A DNA stretch of 64,000 nt from Amblyornis subalaris (GCA_018881555.1 JACAXG010000063.1:2753930-2817929), one strand, 5' to 3'; positions 1 to 14,509 are shown, counted from the stretch's first letter. The notes: generated by a model not told the origin, from the letters alone. Translations and numbers: made by a program.

Positions 1-3000
1 GTAGAGAATGTGCCATTCTTCAGAAATAAGAAAAGATAAAACAGAGGAGAAATAAAATTCTTACTGGAAATAAAAAGACTTAAAGCCCCCCAAGAGACAG
101 AGCCTAACAAGCAGACACTTCAGGACTACAGCAGGATGGCTCAGCCAACTGGGTGGGGGGGGAATACGCAAAAAGGCATGGGAAGAATTGGGCATTTCAG
201 TGGGTGGTAATCGGAGTTTCATCAGCGCTGGGATTTTGTACTGTTATACAATGCTTTGTACATGTCAGGGCAAGGCTCGTGCCTGCTGCGTACATGTAGC
301 ACAAAATCTGGAAGAACAGTGATTGTTTTCATTACACCATCAGCAGTGCAATTTGTTAGTTAGAATTTATTGCAATTGCTTGTCCAATAGTCACCTAAAT
401 ATTGTTTCTTCTCTAAGAAGATACTACATCTAAAATTCTGTTTCACCTTGAATGACCTGGGAAACTTTTCATATATGATTCATCTGGTGTGATCTATGAA
501 TGTGAATTGGGTTAACCTCTGTCATGTCCCCAGACCAAACCAAAATAAACCTGAATTACAACAGAAATTTAATGGTCAGAATGTAACTGTAACAATGCCC
601 TTTAATAGAAAATCAATTGAATATCATAGCTGCTTCTAAAACCTGCAGGAAAAGACAAACCAGAATGCTGGTTGAGAGTGCAGATGATTAAGTGGTACCT
701 TTAGAGCCTTCCCATTCCTTAAACAGGAGCCGGGTTGGTGTCTGTGAAAGACAAGAACTATTCCAGTTTGCTCCTGTCTGACAACCCCCTCGGGGGCCAT
801 TCCAGTAGCAAAGGAGTACAGTGTGTGCCCTGGCACACCTCTGTGCTGGAGGCTGTGGTGGCAGAGGCACAAAACTGCGCTTTGGAAACCTCAGTTCCCA
901 GAGTCAGCTGGAGTTACGGCACATGAGGAGAAGGGGAAGGGTCTGAACCTTTGGGTGTGTGGGAGAGAGGGGTCTGGAAGAGGAAAAATAATCATGGAGC
1001 CCAGGAGAAGCGTGTGCTTAAAATAGCAGAAAAATTAGTAAATGTGATGAAATTTAACCATGTTAAATTTATATAGTGTTGGCTAACTCTAAAGTTTAAT
1101 AAAGTTTGAATCATCTCATTCAAAGAAAGCTAAAACCTTGCTGATACTACAGCTGATTTGGTACTTCCTCACAGACCACTGCAGAGCACTATAATTTCCC
1201 TTAGCTGGAAAGCAAATTTCCTGGAAAGCTTTGTGATGGCGAGAAGAATAACCTGATTTTCCCACCATTTCTCTTGGATTCTTTGGCTGGTTTTCAGGCC
1301 TGCTGTGTTGCTGGGACAATCAGGGCCGTGAAGTGACACCACAGCAACTGTGGACAAATCCATGGGTGACTTAGCTCTGCACTGAAATGGCATCAGGGAC
1401 AGGAAATTCTGCAGGTGACTGTAAAATCTGCACCATGTGCCTCTCAGCCCATGGTGAAGGGGACTGCTTGGAAAACATTGAAAAGTCTTTGGCAAAATGG
1501 TACGGTTACCACCCACCAGCTTCTGCTAGGAACAGAAAGCAGAAAGATAAGCTTAAGCTTCAGGGCAAGAGTATCCTCCTTTTCTGCCTGTTTTCTAGGT
1601 GACAGTGGGGTGCCATCACTGGTGGGTGTCATTCCCAGCCTGCCAAGGAGCATTTCCAATAATTGAGTAAAATCATGAATATGATTGGCAGCAACCATGG
1701 TTTTCCTGAGCCACTGCTTGGGCAGAAAGTGGCGTTGAGGCCTTGTCAGTCAGCACTCCCTGCTGTGGGGTGGGATGTCCCAGGTGGCTTCAGGAGACAA
1801 ACTCATCTCAAGAGGAAATGTCAAGGGAGTGACCATCAATGGAAGAGGAAACAGCTCAACAACTTTTTTTTTGACTTTACTTTTTTTTAAACCAAACCGC
1901 ACAATGTGCAATAATTGCACATTCCCAATGCCAGGCTGGGATCATATTTGTAAGGTTTTCTTAGAGGATAAAATATTTGGAGAGTTTTTATTTTGATTAA
2001 CATCTAAATTAAGTTCAGCAATTTTGTAGCATTTACCATTCTTTTCTGGGAAATACTGATTAAACTTGGCTTTCTACTAAGAAAGACTGATTCAACTCAG
2101 TTGGAAGAGTTCATGAAAGTGTAATGATTTTGTAGATATTTGTAATAAATAATGTCAACATGTTGCAATGTAATCAAACTGTTGCCTTTAAATCATGTTT
2201 TTCTTCCAGTGCACTTCAGCACAATTACTTCTGTGGGCTGTCTTGATGTGTCTTAGGTAGAAGAACCTTTCTACACATGTCAAGGCAAACATTTTGAGGA
2301 TTGTGTTAACTACCTTATTTCTACCTACCCATTAGCACCAATTAAGCATGAACAGTATACAGAGGACTACAGAGAGACAAAATTATTTTAAGGGGTCTGG
2401 GAAAAAAATCCTGTGGATTTCTCATTGTGATTTGTGGAAATTAATTATTTTAGGCAGCATTAGATATATTCCCTGCAAAAGGTTACTTTTAATGGTAAAA
2501 TATATGCATTCTGGCTCAGATAGAATAATTTTCTGAGCTAATATTGATTTAGGATTAGAGTGAAAAATAGATCTCACTTTCTCATGTTAAACTAATTCCA
2601 AATTAAGATTTAAATTAAAAGGTTAGAAAGAGGTCTCAAAAATAAATCACTTTGGAAGCCTCACAACTTNATTATTGTTTGTCTAATAAACATCAAGCTT
2701 AAAAAAATATACTCTGAAAAGGAACTAAATGAACAGTATGATTCAGAAAGGACCTTTGCCAAAGATGTTTTAATGAGTAAGTTTGATTCCGCCATCACTT
2801 AGTGAGTGCAATAAGGTACAAAAGGCAATGTAAAGTTGTTGTAAATAATGTAAATGCAAACGATGTTGGAAATGACAGAACCAAGTGTGCCGNACCAGAA
2901 GGCACTTCTGAGGCTACTGTTGAAAGATATGACATACACTCACTGAAATGAAAGGGGAAAAGGATAAATGGCTTGGTTGCTGCAATCAAGGTACTTCACC

Positions 3001-6000
3001 CTTAGCAGAAATGAAGCTAGGAGCTGAGGTTTTTTCTTAGGTATATAAAGCTTAACTTCAGGGACGTGAGTTAACCAGCTCATTTTTAAGTACGACTTAG
3101 TGCAAAAGCTACAGACAGTGATTTAATTAGTTTTAAGTGCCTTATACTAAGAAGTACATTGTTAAAGAACTAGATAACTAGGCAATTTCCTATTGTGTTT
3201 TTAATTAAAGATAATATTTTGAGCTTGGAAATGAAACATGAGAACNTTAATTATTGAATTGAAGGAGTGCTTTTCCGTATCATCTGCTGAATGGAATGCT
3301 ATTCTGCCTTAAAAGCCTCATATAAGGAGCTAAAGCAATCTTTCACACATGTAACAGATACAACTATTTAATAAAAAATGAATGAGAAGCTCCTCATACC
3401 CTGCTGTGAGATAGTTATTAGTTTCTAGTATAATACATGAATTTNCATCTGCTGAAGAAATGTGTTTAAATGGTAAAGAATGGTGGATGACTGATAGTTA
3501 CATTTCATGTGTTAAAACAAAAATATTTATACTGGTTTTAAGTTCAAGAGTAAATGCTGTCATCATACCAGGCTATAAGAAGCTGATTTCCATGTCTTTA
3601 TGGTATGTAATGATGAGTGGAACCACACTAACAATCCAGGTATGTTTGTTGTTTGTTGTCTTTTTAAAATATTTTTTCATTCAATTGTCATCTCCAAGTG
3701 CTCATTTTTAAGGGGCTGTGAATACATGTGTAAACAGTACTTGAAGAAATAGGAAAATATCTGAGTAAAATCTTGATCCCACCCACATCACTGATGTACT
3801 TTTCAAAGATTTCAGTGGGACATGTATTGTATTTATTGGGCTTTACATGATATACACATTTTTGTCTTTCGGGAGAAAAAAAAACTGTTGGCAGTCCTAC
3901 AATAATGAATAAAACTGGCACTGGCAAACTTTCTTCCTTCAGGAAATAAGGACTCCTGAGGCAGGTGGGCAGCTGGTGCACTGGTATGATGCTCCCCACA
4001 GTGCTGGCCAACATTGTCTCCTCTTTCCTTGTACACTCCTCTTTTTCTCTCTGAATCCATCTGTTGTCTCTTGTCTGATACTTAGATAGCAAGCTCTGTA
4101 AGATTTTATTTGGAAGCCATCTTTGTGTTTTATATTTTAGGTGACTCCTGACCGTGAAATTCTGTTCCATAATCTGGGCTACTCTGCTAATATCGCTCTC
4201 ATTCTATTAAAATTAATACTAATATTCTGGGTATTTCTGGTAGATCTGTTAATTAGNAGTCTAATGTAAGCATTGTGAGATTTTGATTGAGTTCCATGTA
4301 GTAGTTGCAACATGCAAAGCATCAGGAGATATTAGAATGAAAATGGAGCTTCTACTATTATTCCAGCATTGATCTTAATAGCCATATACATAAGAAACTT
4401 AATAAATAAAATAGTGTGCAAATTTTCTTCAGTAATCAATAAGCATCTGGAGCCATGTTCATCCTAGAAATAATGACCATAATGGATTTGCACCAGGAAT
4501 GTGCTGTGCATAGCTGCCCATCAGCTTCCTTTCTGCCACCACGTTGGAAAGTTTATGCCCAGCCCCGTTGCTGCTGATCGCCCAGGCCTGTTCCAGAATG
4601 TCTCAGTGCTGCTGGAGATAATAACCACACTGTGTGATTAACTACTACAGAGAGGAAAACTAGGTACAAAAGGAAGCTGTGTGAGGTATCGGGAGGGCAG
4701 CAAAGCTGCTGGCAGGACTGCTGGTGTGCGTGTTGGCTGTGGTGCAGGATGTGGTACCCTGCGTGCGATGCCCACCACGGTTGCCAGGGAGACCGTGCTG
4801 AACGCAGACCTTCCCTCCACCAGCACCTCTGTCATGTGGAGAAACCTGCAGGATTTCTCTCCAAGTAATGACACCACTTCCACGGTCTAGGACGCTGCTT
4901 CCCAAGACCTGTGCATGTCCTTTCCCTGTTTTGCAATCTCTGCTTAAGCGTAAGTCATAAACAAGTGAATAAAAAGAGATATAAAACTGGCTATACATGT
5001 GTACACAAAGTAGTGCTCTAAAATAAACACCTTAAAATACAATCAGTGTATTAGCTGTTGTAGCTTCTACTCTGTGCACAGATTGCTTGAAAAGCCCATA
5101 CCTCTTGATTAAGTAATGCTTTTTTCTGTTCTGTTTCATGCCTTCATTTTGGGGTATTTCAGTCTGTGCCCTAACGCTTGCCCTTTTAGCTATTACCTTG
5201 AGCTGCTTTTTGTGAAACATGAGTGATAGGTGAGACGTTTCCTCATGGGATGCTCTTTTATCACATTTTGAGGTATTATCCAGCATGCGAGCTATAGATT
5301 ACAGTATCTCCCTTTTATGAAATGGAATAATAAATTCAATTAAGTAACAAAGTATATATTTAATTAAAATACGTCTACTCTCAGATTTGTATTTTTTATT
5401 TTTAAATTTTTTTTTAAACGCATATAAAATAATTAAGTATAAAAAGATGGGTTTTGTCATTGAGGTAGGAAAAGGAAAAGCTAATTTGCACTTATTAAAT
5501 TGTTTTTTTTTCTAGAATAGCTGTACGTATTTTCCTTTTTAAGATATGCCACAACAGGTACGAATGGAAGTACTTCAATCCCTGGCAGATGCACTATTTA
5601 CGTAACATGTGCCAGTTCATTGTCTTNTTCTGAGATAGGCAGTTTGCATTTAAAAAAGAAAAATAAATCTGAAAATGGTCTTGAGGTTCAGTGCATATAT
5701 TAGAACTGTAGAAACCGTATTTTCTAAGTCACAATTACAGAGCTGACAAAAATAACTTATTTGCAGAAGGATCCCCAGTTTTCTTGAGACTTGCAGTTGA
5801 ANAGGCATCTGAGACTGGAGCCGTGGGCCTTTTCTTGTGCCACTGTGTCCTGATGGTGATTCTTCTTGTGGTCCTCACCAAGAGAAAATGCAGAAAAATC
5901 ATTGCAGTGTTGTTGCTAAACTCTGATGATACCATGAGAACTTTTGCATGCGCACATTCAGAAAAATCTCACCATGATCCCACCAGGCTCAGTCTTCCTG

Positions 6001-6008
6001 GAGTAGTN

Positions 6009-6026
6009 ATAATAATAATAATAATT
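6009..6026. repeat. (ATA)n microsatellite
   Basis: About six tandem ATA/TAA units directly follow a single N at 6,008. This is simple sequence with no coding meaning. The adjacent N suggests the consensus was uncertain at the repeat edge. Confidence 0.85.
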
Positions 6027-6531
6027 TTGTGCTCTGCCATTTCTGTTCCTTCATTTTCTCACCTGTTANATCTCATTGCTGTTCGTTTTAGTGTTGAGCA
6101 TGACATGATGTGTATGACCATGTGTTTATTTATAGATACTTGTTTGCCATTTTCCTTTCCANTGGTCCTCTGTCATGTTCTTTTAAACATCAGATCATAA
6201 ATGTGTAGGGCTGTACTCGCTGTTCCAAAAGCAGAGAGAGGTAATTATGTCAAAATGTGATAAAGCCATAAAACCCAACTGATTTCCTGTCTAGCTTCAC
6301 ACCAAATGTAATTAAGATGTTACATGGGTAGACATGTCATTTCATGATGACACGATATTTTTGTGTATTTTACACTAAAACATCTGTTATTTAATCAAAA
6401 ATCTCTGTAAGTCAGAAAACTACATTAGCTTTACATCTAACTAGCAGAGGTGTATTAAAAAAAAAGAAAATATTTATAAACCTTTTACTGTCATCAAAAT
6501 GCTTATAAACTGAAAATGTTACAGNCCAAAG

Positions 6532-6550
6532 CACCACCACCACCACCACC
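6532..6550. repeat. (CAC)n microsatellite
   Basis: About six tandem CAC units, seven bases after an N at 6,525. A short trinucleotide repeat in intergenic DNA. Confidence 0.85.
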
Positions 6551-9128
6551 AAGTGCACATGCAGTTAGCTAAGTAGAAGTGTTACCTGATCTTCCCCTCC
6601 ATTGTTTGAGGAGAGATTGCTCAGAGGTGACAGGGCTTTGTGGGCCATAGTGACAGTCTGCTGCTATTGTTCGTGCGATGTGATACTTTCTGCCAAGTGT
6701 CTCATTACTAGGAAGGGACATGGTGTATTTCACTGGGTCAAAGCAATCCATTAAACTGCTGCTGAACATCACCTTTTCCTTCGGAACAGATTTGGGCTGT
6801 TATTGGTTTGGAGCAGAAAAATAAGAAATAAGCACGAGTTACTTTTGTAACCTTTGTAAGACTTTTATTAGAATATTTGCATCTCTGAATAAACACATTT
6901 ATAGGAAAATATGTTCTCTGCTAAAGAAGGAAGTGGTTTTTTCCTTATAATGGTTTGATCTGTTTTCATAACTCATGTAATTAATATGTGCCTTTTCTGT
7001 TGTTCATTCTAGGAGGAGAGTCTCTAATGTGGTAATTTAAATCTTTAGAAGATATTTTTAACTGGTATTTCATTAATGATGTCTCATGAGGGAGGGGAGA
7101 AATAANGATATCTGCTTTTAAAAAGTAGGAAAACATATGGATAATGTTGCCGATGTATTAAACTCTTGAGGGAGGGTGTACGGGGACATTTGCAAGCCAC
7201 GTGCAAATTGACTCGGGTACAACTGCTTCTCAGGAAGGATTTGTGCCACAGACAGATTAGTAACAGGACCTCACACCACTGCAACAAAACAGGGTTTTTG
7301 TTCGGTTTGGGTTTTGTGTTTAATGTGGTTGGACTTTAGCTGCTGATAGCAAAGCCCTGGCTCGGCCCTCGAGTGCTTTCACAGTGAGGTTGGAGGGACC
7401 CAGGTAACCAGGTCATCTTCCATTTAATTCTAAAATAGGCTTGGACGTGAGTCAGTGCCTGCCAGAGCCAAAGCAGGCTCCACTCCTGTNTGCTGTGGTT
7501 TGTGGGGCAGAGTGATCTATCCTCCATGAAGATAAAACTTCTCTTTGCCACGGTAAATCATCAGCCTGAACTAGGAGTCAGTTAATCAGACTATTTACTT
7601 TAAAAGGCCTTGGAATATGGCACAAAAGCACAGCCCCAGAAATCTTTACTCATGTAAATAGTTCCCCTGGAGTCAGTAGACCTGCTAATAAGCAACGACT
7701 CACTCGAGTAATGCAGGATTATGTTTTAATTCTGTAATTTGACTGCCTGCTTATGTTAAATGATGTTTATTTGTAGGAATGATGCATTTTGGAAGGTGAG
7801 GTCAGCCGGAACATTTGTGGTCTTCATCTGTCTGCAGCCCTTGATCTTGCAATGTATCAGTCACTAAAAAAAGAAGTCATTACTCAACTGTAAAAATGAA
7901 ATGGTTGTAGTATTAGAGGATGGTGCCCCATGAATATTCTTAAATGTAGGGTGCTTATTGATGCTTATTTAAAAACAACAGAAAAAATGACAATATTTGC
8001 TATTAAAGATTTTTTAAATTAGCACAATATCATTGGAATTTTAATTTTAAATACGCTTTTTATTTTACAAAGTAATTTTTCTTTTCCATAGAAAAAGTGT
8101 TTCAATATATCTTTAATTTTTTATGTAAAGTAAATATTTTTCCAGTGTTTGGATATCATCACATTGGTAATGGATTATCTTATTTTTCATTGATTGCCTT
8201 GGATGTTATCATTCTCAGTTTATATCAGATTCTCACCATTTTATGGTGTAGTATTCTGATATTGTAAAATATATTTGTCCTTGCCAAACACCTTGAAGAT
8301 AGAAATATACTGTATTTTTGTACTCATTTAAGATTGGTTAACCCTAACAATCTCTTCCAATTCTTTTTCTGCTGGAGAAAGAGAGAGCATAAAAAAGTAA
8401 CTATTAAATATACTTATGTGAAAGACACTCAGACACCACAAAGGCTCAGGACTACATGAAAATAGCTAATTAGAAAGACTCTCGCAAGAAAATTTACAGT
8501 GTCAAAGTACAAATGTACATTATCATGACACATTTCCTGAAGATGGACCCTTTCCTTGTGGGTCTCTTGAGGTACATGCGTGAGGGATGATCTATGACTC
8601 TTACAAAGAGGAAAACCAGCCTGAAAATGAAAATATAGTCTGAAAANTACAATAGCATGATACACTAGCATTTTCATGATCCAGTAAAGATATTTAAACC
8701 ACCCCATAGAATATTGCATTTCTTGAACTCTTTGAAGTCCTTTGTAAATATGAACAAGAGTTTGGCATCGTTTAAAACACAGTTATGAAGCATCTCCCAA
8801 ACCTACACCTATTGATGTAATATGAGCACAAGCAGAGAAATAAGCATTTCACAGTATCCCTGAGCAAAATCATCTGGGACAATTAGCAGGGTGCCATATT
8901 TTTAAATTATAGTTGTCCCACTTAGCTGATTCAACAACTATGGCACTGAAAAGGACAATAAGCTTGAAAAGAAGCAATTATTAGAAGAAAAAAGGGAAAG
9001 AGAGAAAAGTTGCATTAAACCTAAACTGAAGTAGTAAATATTTATGTAATTTCAAGATAAATTCCTGATGTTTTTCCACTTATGCTCTTTTCCTGCTGCC
9101 TTGTATATAAATGTTACTCTTGTTTTAA

Positions 9129-9184
9129 AGGTCGAACTTGATGATCTTGGAGTTCTTTTCCAATGTTAATGATTCTANAATGTA
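9129..9184 (+). mobile_element. CR1 LINE 3'-end fragment (sense)
   Basis: The sequence reads as a degraded CR1 3' terminus. A 'gaacttgatgatcttgg' block is followed by 'cttttccaatgttaatgattcta', like the usual CR1 tail that ends in short ATTCTATG-type repeats. An N lies in the terminal repeat. Only some 55 bp are recognisable, so this is an old 5'-truncated copy. Sense orientation is inferred from the tail lying on the right. Confidence 0.6.
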
Positions 9185-12100
9185 GTCATTCTGCCTTTCT
9201 GTGATGTGAAAAATTAGAGGAGTAGTGTTTTAGTTTGGATGGGGCGTGCATTTCATCTCAAGCCAGCTTTTATCTGCACGATAACCAAAAAGATTTTAAA
9301 GATTCCTTCTACATTTTCCAAGAATTACCATTTTAGTCACCCTGTCATTACCTTTAGATACCAGACAAGTTTATTCCCTAAGAGTTACCATTAGCCGGCA
9401 GAATTTGAAATAGCAATGTCAGGAAGGTGTGGGAGGTTTCTTGGAACTGGATTGTAAAGGCTGAGGAAGGAACAAGCAGAAAGACAGGCAATCTGAAGAA
9501 TGGTTTTAATCTGATTTTCTTCTTTGGAAGAGCCACAGTGGATTGCTCCTTGTGCATCCCTTGGGAGAAGTGCAGGCACCTGTGGTGTCTTTGTGAAATG
9601 AAGCCCCAGAAACTAGCACAAGCCCACGAAAGGTGTTTTCTGTCCTTCACAGATTTTAAATTTTCTGGAGGACCCAGGCTGTTTAATTTGTAAGTTAAAC
9701 AGCAAACAATAAACAAATACGTTCCCCCTCCCCAATCCCCACCCTGTCTGCTTTTTTTTTTAGTCCTGTATTAAAGCTGCAAAAAATCAAATGAAAATAA
9801 AAGGTGAAATTTGTGTTTGAATGTATGTGCTTATTTTTGCAAATGATTCNGTGTAAAATGCATAGAGAAACTGTGTTTTTTAATTGAGGAAACACAGTGA
9901 TACTCAACTGNCCTTCCCGTTGTTGCAAAAGGAGCAAAGTGTATGTTTGCTTTAAATTTGAAAGTAATTTTCCATTTACACCCAGCAACAGAAGGTTGGA
10001 TTTTGGGTATATCTAGCAAACGTATCTATGGGGAGGGCTGCTGGGGAACTTTGAACTGTGCTTATCTGAATATGACAGTAATCAGTGGGAAGTGTAAATT
10101 TAAATCTTTCTGTTTTAAAAAAGCACTTTTTATCAGTTTAACTCTGATCCCTTTATATGTTTCAGCAGGAATTTGGATCTTGGAAAATTTTAATCCACAT
10201 GCGTAATATTGAATACTTGTTTCTCATAGTACAAGTCATACTTCAGTGACAGTAACATCAGTTAAAAAAATGCTTTAGGTAAGGAATGGTGAGGATAAAA
10301 AAAATATTTAATTTTGTCCAGTCTTATATCTGTTTTGGAAGCATGAATATTGTAAGCATAAAATATTTCAGCCAATGTGAAAAACAGTAAAGTAATACTA
10401 TAATTTGAAATCCTCCCGTTAATTAATTACCTGCTTAACAGATTATTAAGTATTGTGGGAGAGACTAAAGACTATGGCCTGAAAGCTTAAAAAAAAGAAA
10501 NATTTAAGCGGAACCTTTGCCGGTTCCACCCTCCTTGTGTTGATCTGTACCTGCTGCCTGTACCCATCGGGTTAGGTGAAGGCCTGGATACCTGCAGTGG
10601 TCACAACAACACGTTGCCAACCAGCTTCTGGGTTGTTTGGATTTCATAATTTCTACCCAAGAAACTCTACTGAAGCCTGCACAGCTCTCCCTACCAGNTG
10701 ACAAGGAAAAACTCTGCCTTCCTCTTTGTGTTAGCTCTGACAGTCACTGAGTGTTTTCCTGACCCAAGAAAACCCTTTTCTGCTGGGTGAGGTGAATCTG
10801 ATGAATGGGACGTTCAGTGCCAGCAATGGAGAATTATCACTGGGGAAATTTAACTGGACAGGAAAATTCTAAGAGGTCAGTTCTCCCCCTTTTCACAGCG
10901 ATGAACTGGGAGTGTGGCTTGTTCTTTCCTGCAGCTGCACCCTATGTTATAAGGCACTAAGTGCAGGGCCTGGTGGATGGAATTACAGCCCTGTGGTCTT
11001 GCCTTCTCCTGTCCTTATCTTTGTGGCTTTGCTCTAATAGCAGGGCCTTGTTCAGGACTCGAGTTTGTTCAAAAATTAAGAGCCTAGCTGATATAAACAA
11101 TGCATAAGCTGGTGTAAACAACTGATACTGGCTGTAGAAAGTGTTTTGATGATATAGCTTATAGCAGTTTGATGAGTAAAACAAATTGTCCTAGCCAAAG
11201 CATTTTCGGTCTGCATCTACACTTGGGATTTCGATAACAAAAATAGCACAAAATGTCATTGGTAAGTGTTCTGCCAAAAGCTTCTAGCCTGTGTTTGTCC
11301 TTGGATCATCTCTTTTTGCTGCATAATAGAGTACGTCTGTTGGAAATACCTTCTTCTGACTTCTGTTTCTTTTTTCCACTCAGAGCACTCACACCTAACT
11401 AGTGCTTATCCACTGCAAGGGCTTAGAAACACGGAGGAACAAGAGCCTATGGAGGTGTGTGTTTCAATGCTGAACTTTATAAATGAATCTAAATGACACG
11501 GGGCCTCCTTCCACTGAGTTACTTAAGTACTTTGAAACAAAACACTCCCCTCCAAGCGGTATCAGTCGTCCACAGTACTTACAGGTGTAACAGGAGTTTC
11601 CACATTAACCCCTCAGTTGCCTACCAGCACGAATGTACCTGCCAAGAGAAAATTAGGGCAGGGAAGTGCTTTCTGTTTTCCAGATGACAAAAACATCATG
11701 TGAGGGCTTCTCAGACAAAGTCATATTTAACCTCTGATAGAAATGTTCATCAGAGTGTTTAAACTCGCTGATACATCTAATGTTGTCTTACTGAGCGTTG
11801 CGGGCACTTAAAAACTCCTTCATGGCCAAAGTAATCCTTAGGAGTCATTGACAGAGGAGTTCAGCGCTTCAGCTCACTGTGGCTCTGACCAGCCCTCGGC
11901 CCTAATACTAAGGAAATATGCAGTGGGCAAGGAAGCCTTTAATCAAAACAGCTCCCAAATAAGGGAGCTTATTAAGGAGCTTGTAAGGAAATAAGGACAA
12001 ATAGTGGATCTGCTGGGGGATGCTGTGCTCCACAAAAGCAACCGATGGAGTTTCGAAGAGATTTGGGAGTTTGATTACACGCTGATGATACTCCTGTTGC

Positions 12101-14231
12101 AAGCTGAGTGGAAGCCTAGCTCGGTCTGATTAGCAAAAACTGGAACATGAGGACAAAACTGGCAGTGCTGAGATGTTTTGGGAGATGCTGTTAGTTAGCA
12201 AACATGACCCACTCAAAACTCCGGTGACAGACCAGTATAGTAAAAGGTTAATGACCCCAAAATCACCCCTTCTTTCCTAAACCTAAATTGAAATCTGTTT
12301 CTGAAAGTTGGTTAAAATTGTGCAAATTTATCAGTGGAGCACTGGATTAAAAATTTTGCCTATTAGTAGAGGATTGGTATAATTCAAGTTTACAGCTGTA
12401 TTTGGATTGTTTTGGTTATCAAACTACAAGAAGTTGCATGGTGAAACATGAGAAAATTGCTAGAAATAGATCCTAAAAAACGGCTGTAAAAATTATGTTG
12501 AGACTGCTTAGTAGATCACAATTGGGGGTGATGTACTCCAACTTAAGTTTGCAGATGAGATATGGATTGAATCAGCATATATTTTATGCTTTTTTTTGTT
12601 AAGTCATTTTAGAGTTTGTATGGTTAAGTAATCAACAAGAATGTTTATCAACATTTACTGTCTCTATTTATATGTTAATAAAATGTGTAGGAATAATTCT
12701 GAAGGATGTTATTTTTTAGAAGCTTGATTAATATTTCTAAAATTAGTAAGCAATATATGTGATGAGCAGCTCTTGAGAGCTGTAATTTACTGCCATTGAC
12801 ACCCACCTATTTTTCCTCAGCCCTAAATTATATGTCTCATTACTTACACGACTGAGTATTGGTGGTATTGTGGTAGTAACTCCAATATTAGGTTTTAGTA
12901 CTTCTATAAAATAAGACTGTCTTCTCCAATTAATTAATTCAAATTCTGACTTCATATCCTAACAACCTTTATTACAAGGATTGGACCTAAATAAAGGTTA
13001 AAATCAAGCAGACACATGTTGAAAACAGTGGAACAAGTAGTGAGAAAAAATAGCAGAGTACGTGTAGTTGTGCAAGTAAATAAAGAAATTCTTTGTTATT
13101 TTTGGCAAGAGGTGGAGAAGCATGTGATGTCCAGTTGTAGCTGTAGCCAAGGATTTATCTTGGGGCTAAATACTTTATGGGCAAACAGTAATTCCTTTTT
13201 TGCCCCACATCAGCTGAATACTATTTAGGGTCAAGAATGCTGTTTGCAGAAGTTGAACAGTCCTACAAGCGACCACTAATATTTAAGTGATGTATAGTAT
13301 TAGGGACATGTTGTTACTGAGGGTGTATCCTGTTATTTTGTGAAGAGTTGAGCAAGGAAAAATGCTGACCTGTAAGGCAGGATGCAAAATGGTCAATACA
13401 TTTGCTCTGTCCTGTTACCTCTGTAGCTAGTGGTGTGTCTGATGGGATCCGGATAACGTGGCAGGGACTGCTCGTCAGGGAAGGATGTCAGACCGGATCT
13501 GGAAGGTTGGTGCTTCACAGTTATTTTCAGGGCTAGGTGGGAAAGTCTCTTCATCATATAAGGCAAGAGCACTCATTTAAATGGAGTTCACACGTTCATT
13601 CTCACCTTGTCATGTTCCAAGCTGCGGGTCTTGGGAGTCAGGCCTTTCAGGGCCCTATCACCAGTTTCCTCATCGTTATGTACGTTGTGTATCTGCGAAT
13701 GAATGTTACAGGAGTTGGCAGCTAACGAGGTGGGAAGAAGAGCTCACCGTTTGGGGATGGTGATTGGGATGGCCAGCACTGGAGGACTATGGGGCGTTTT
13801 ACAGGTGCTCCTNGGAGAGCTCCCACAGAGCACGAGGTTGCCTTCCTCCAGGTAGTGACAGACCGGGGCGGGCAGAGGACAGTTCGCGGTAGGAGCATCT
13901 CAAGTTGTCCTCCCAGGGCTTCCCGGGGGCACCGTCAGCTGGCGCTGAGGAGGCTCCGGCTCCGAGCTGGTGCCAGAGGCGGTGGTGGCCACACACCTGC
14001 CTCGGCCGGTCGGTGCAGGAGGGCAGGAGGAGCGCCAGGCGTGACTCCCCGCGCCGGCGCCTCGCTTCGAGCGCGCCGGGGTGCCGGGACCGGCGGGGAG
14101 CGCGGTGCGTGCGCTGCCGAAGGGCTCGGGGCGGCGGCGGCTGCGGCGCGCGGCGGGGCCGGGCGGGGGCGCTGCCGCCGGGCCGGGCGGAGCGGGCGGG
14201 CGGCGGGAGCGCCCCGCAGGCTGCGCCCCGC

Positions 14232-14251
14232 GGGCTGGGCGGGGGCCGGGG
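14232..14251 (+). promoter_or_regulatory. Canonical G-quadruplex motif in HIPK3 promoter
   Basis: Four runs of three or more G on the plus strand are separated by loops of 2, 1 and 2 bases (CT, C, CC). This satisfies the standard G4 rule. It lies about 250 bp upstream of the inferred start region, a common position for promoter G4s. Folding in vivo is inference. Confidence 0.6.
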
Positions 14252-14496
14252 CGCGCCGGAGCGGGGCTCGGCCGGCGCCCCCTCCGCAGCGCTCGGCGGG
14301 GCCGCGTCCCGCCGCTCCGGGGCGATGGGCGGCGGCGGGCGCCGCTAGGCCGCCGCGGGCAGGGCGGAGGCGGGAGGAGGCGGGAGGCGGAGGAGGCGGC
14401 GGCCGGGGGCGGGTTGGGTCCCTCCCCGGGAAGATGAGGCGGAGGCCCGGTCTGCCGAGCGGGCTGAGCTGGGGCTCTTCCCTCGCAGCCGCCAGG

Positions 14497-14509
14497 ACAA
14501 GATGGCAGC
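14497..14509 (+). promoter_or_regulatory. YY1-type motif near the HIPK3 transcription start
   Basis: The sequence acaagATGGCagc matches the AAGATGGCGGC class of YY1 sites except for one A in place of G. In CpG-island promoters such sites usually sit just downstream of the transcription start in this orientation. That would place initiation at roughly 14,460-14,495. The ATG in the motif is also the start of the first upstream ORF. Confidence 0.5.

Larger units (their letters stand above)
1..13850. other. Upstream intergenic region, no gene recognised
   Basis: This is mostly AT-rich DNA with scattered stop codons in all frames. The open frames are short and none resembles a protein I know. Somewhat GC-richer patches lie near 640-1,010, 1,300-1,800, 4,500-4,900 and 11,700-12,130. 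None shows a convincing acceptor, open frame and donor together. It holds small simple repeats and a CR1 3' tail near 9,130. In mammals the gene upstream of HIPK3 is CSTF3, on the opposite strand; I see no CSTF3 exon here. Distal regulatory elements could be present but cannot be recognised without cross-species alignment. Confidence 0.55.

Noticed and set aside
5784..6200. 138-codon plus-strand frame
   Set aside because: It spans four Ns and an ATA microsatellite, so the frame is an artefact of ambiguous codons being read as open.
12767..12782. CAGCTCT-TG-AGAGCTG inverted repeat
   Set aside because: Only 7-bp arms in intergenic DNA; expected by chance at this scale and with no other signal nearby.
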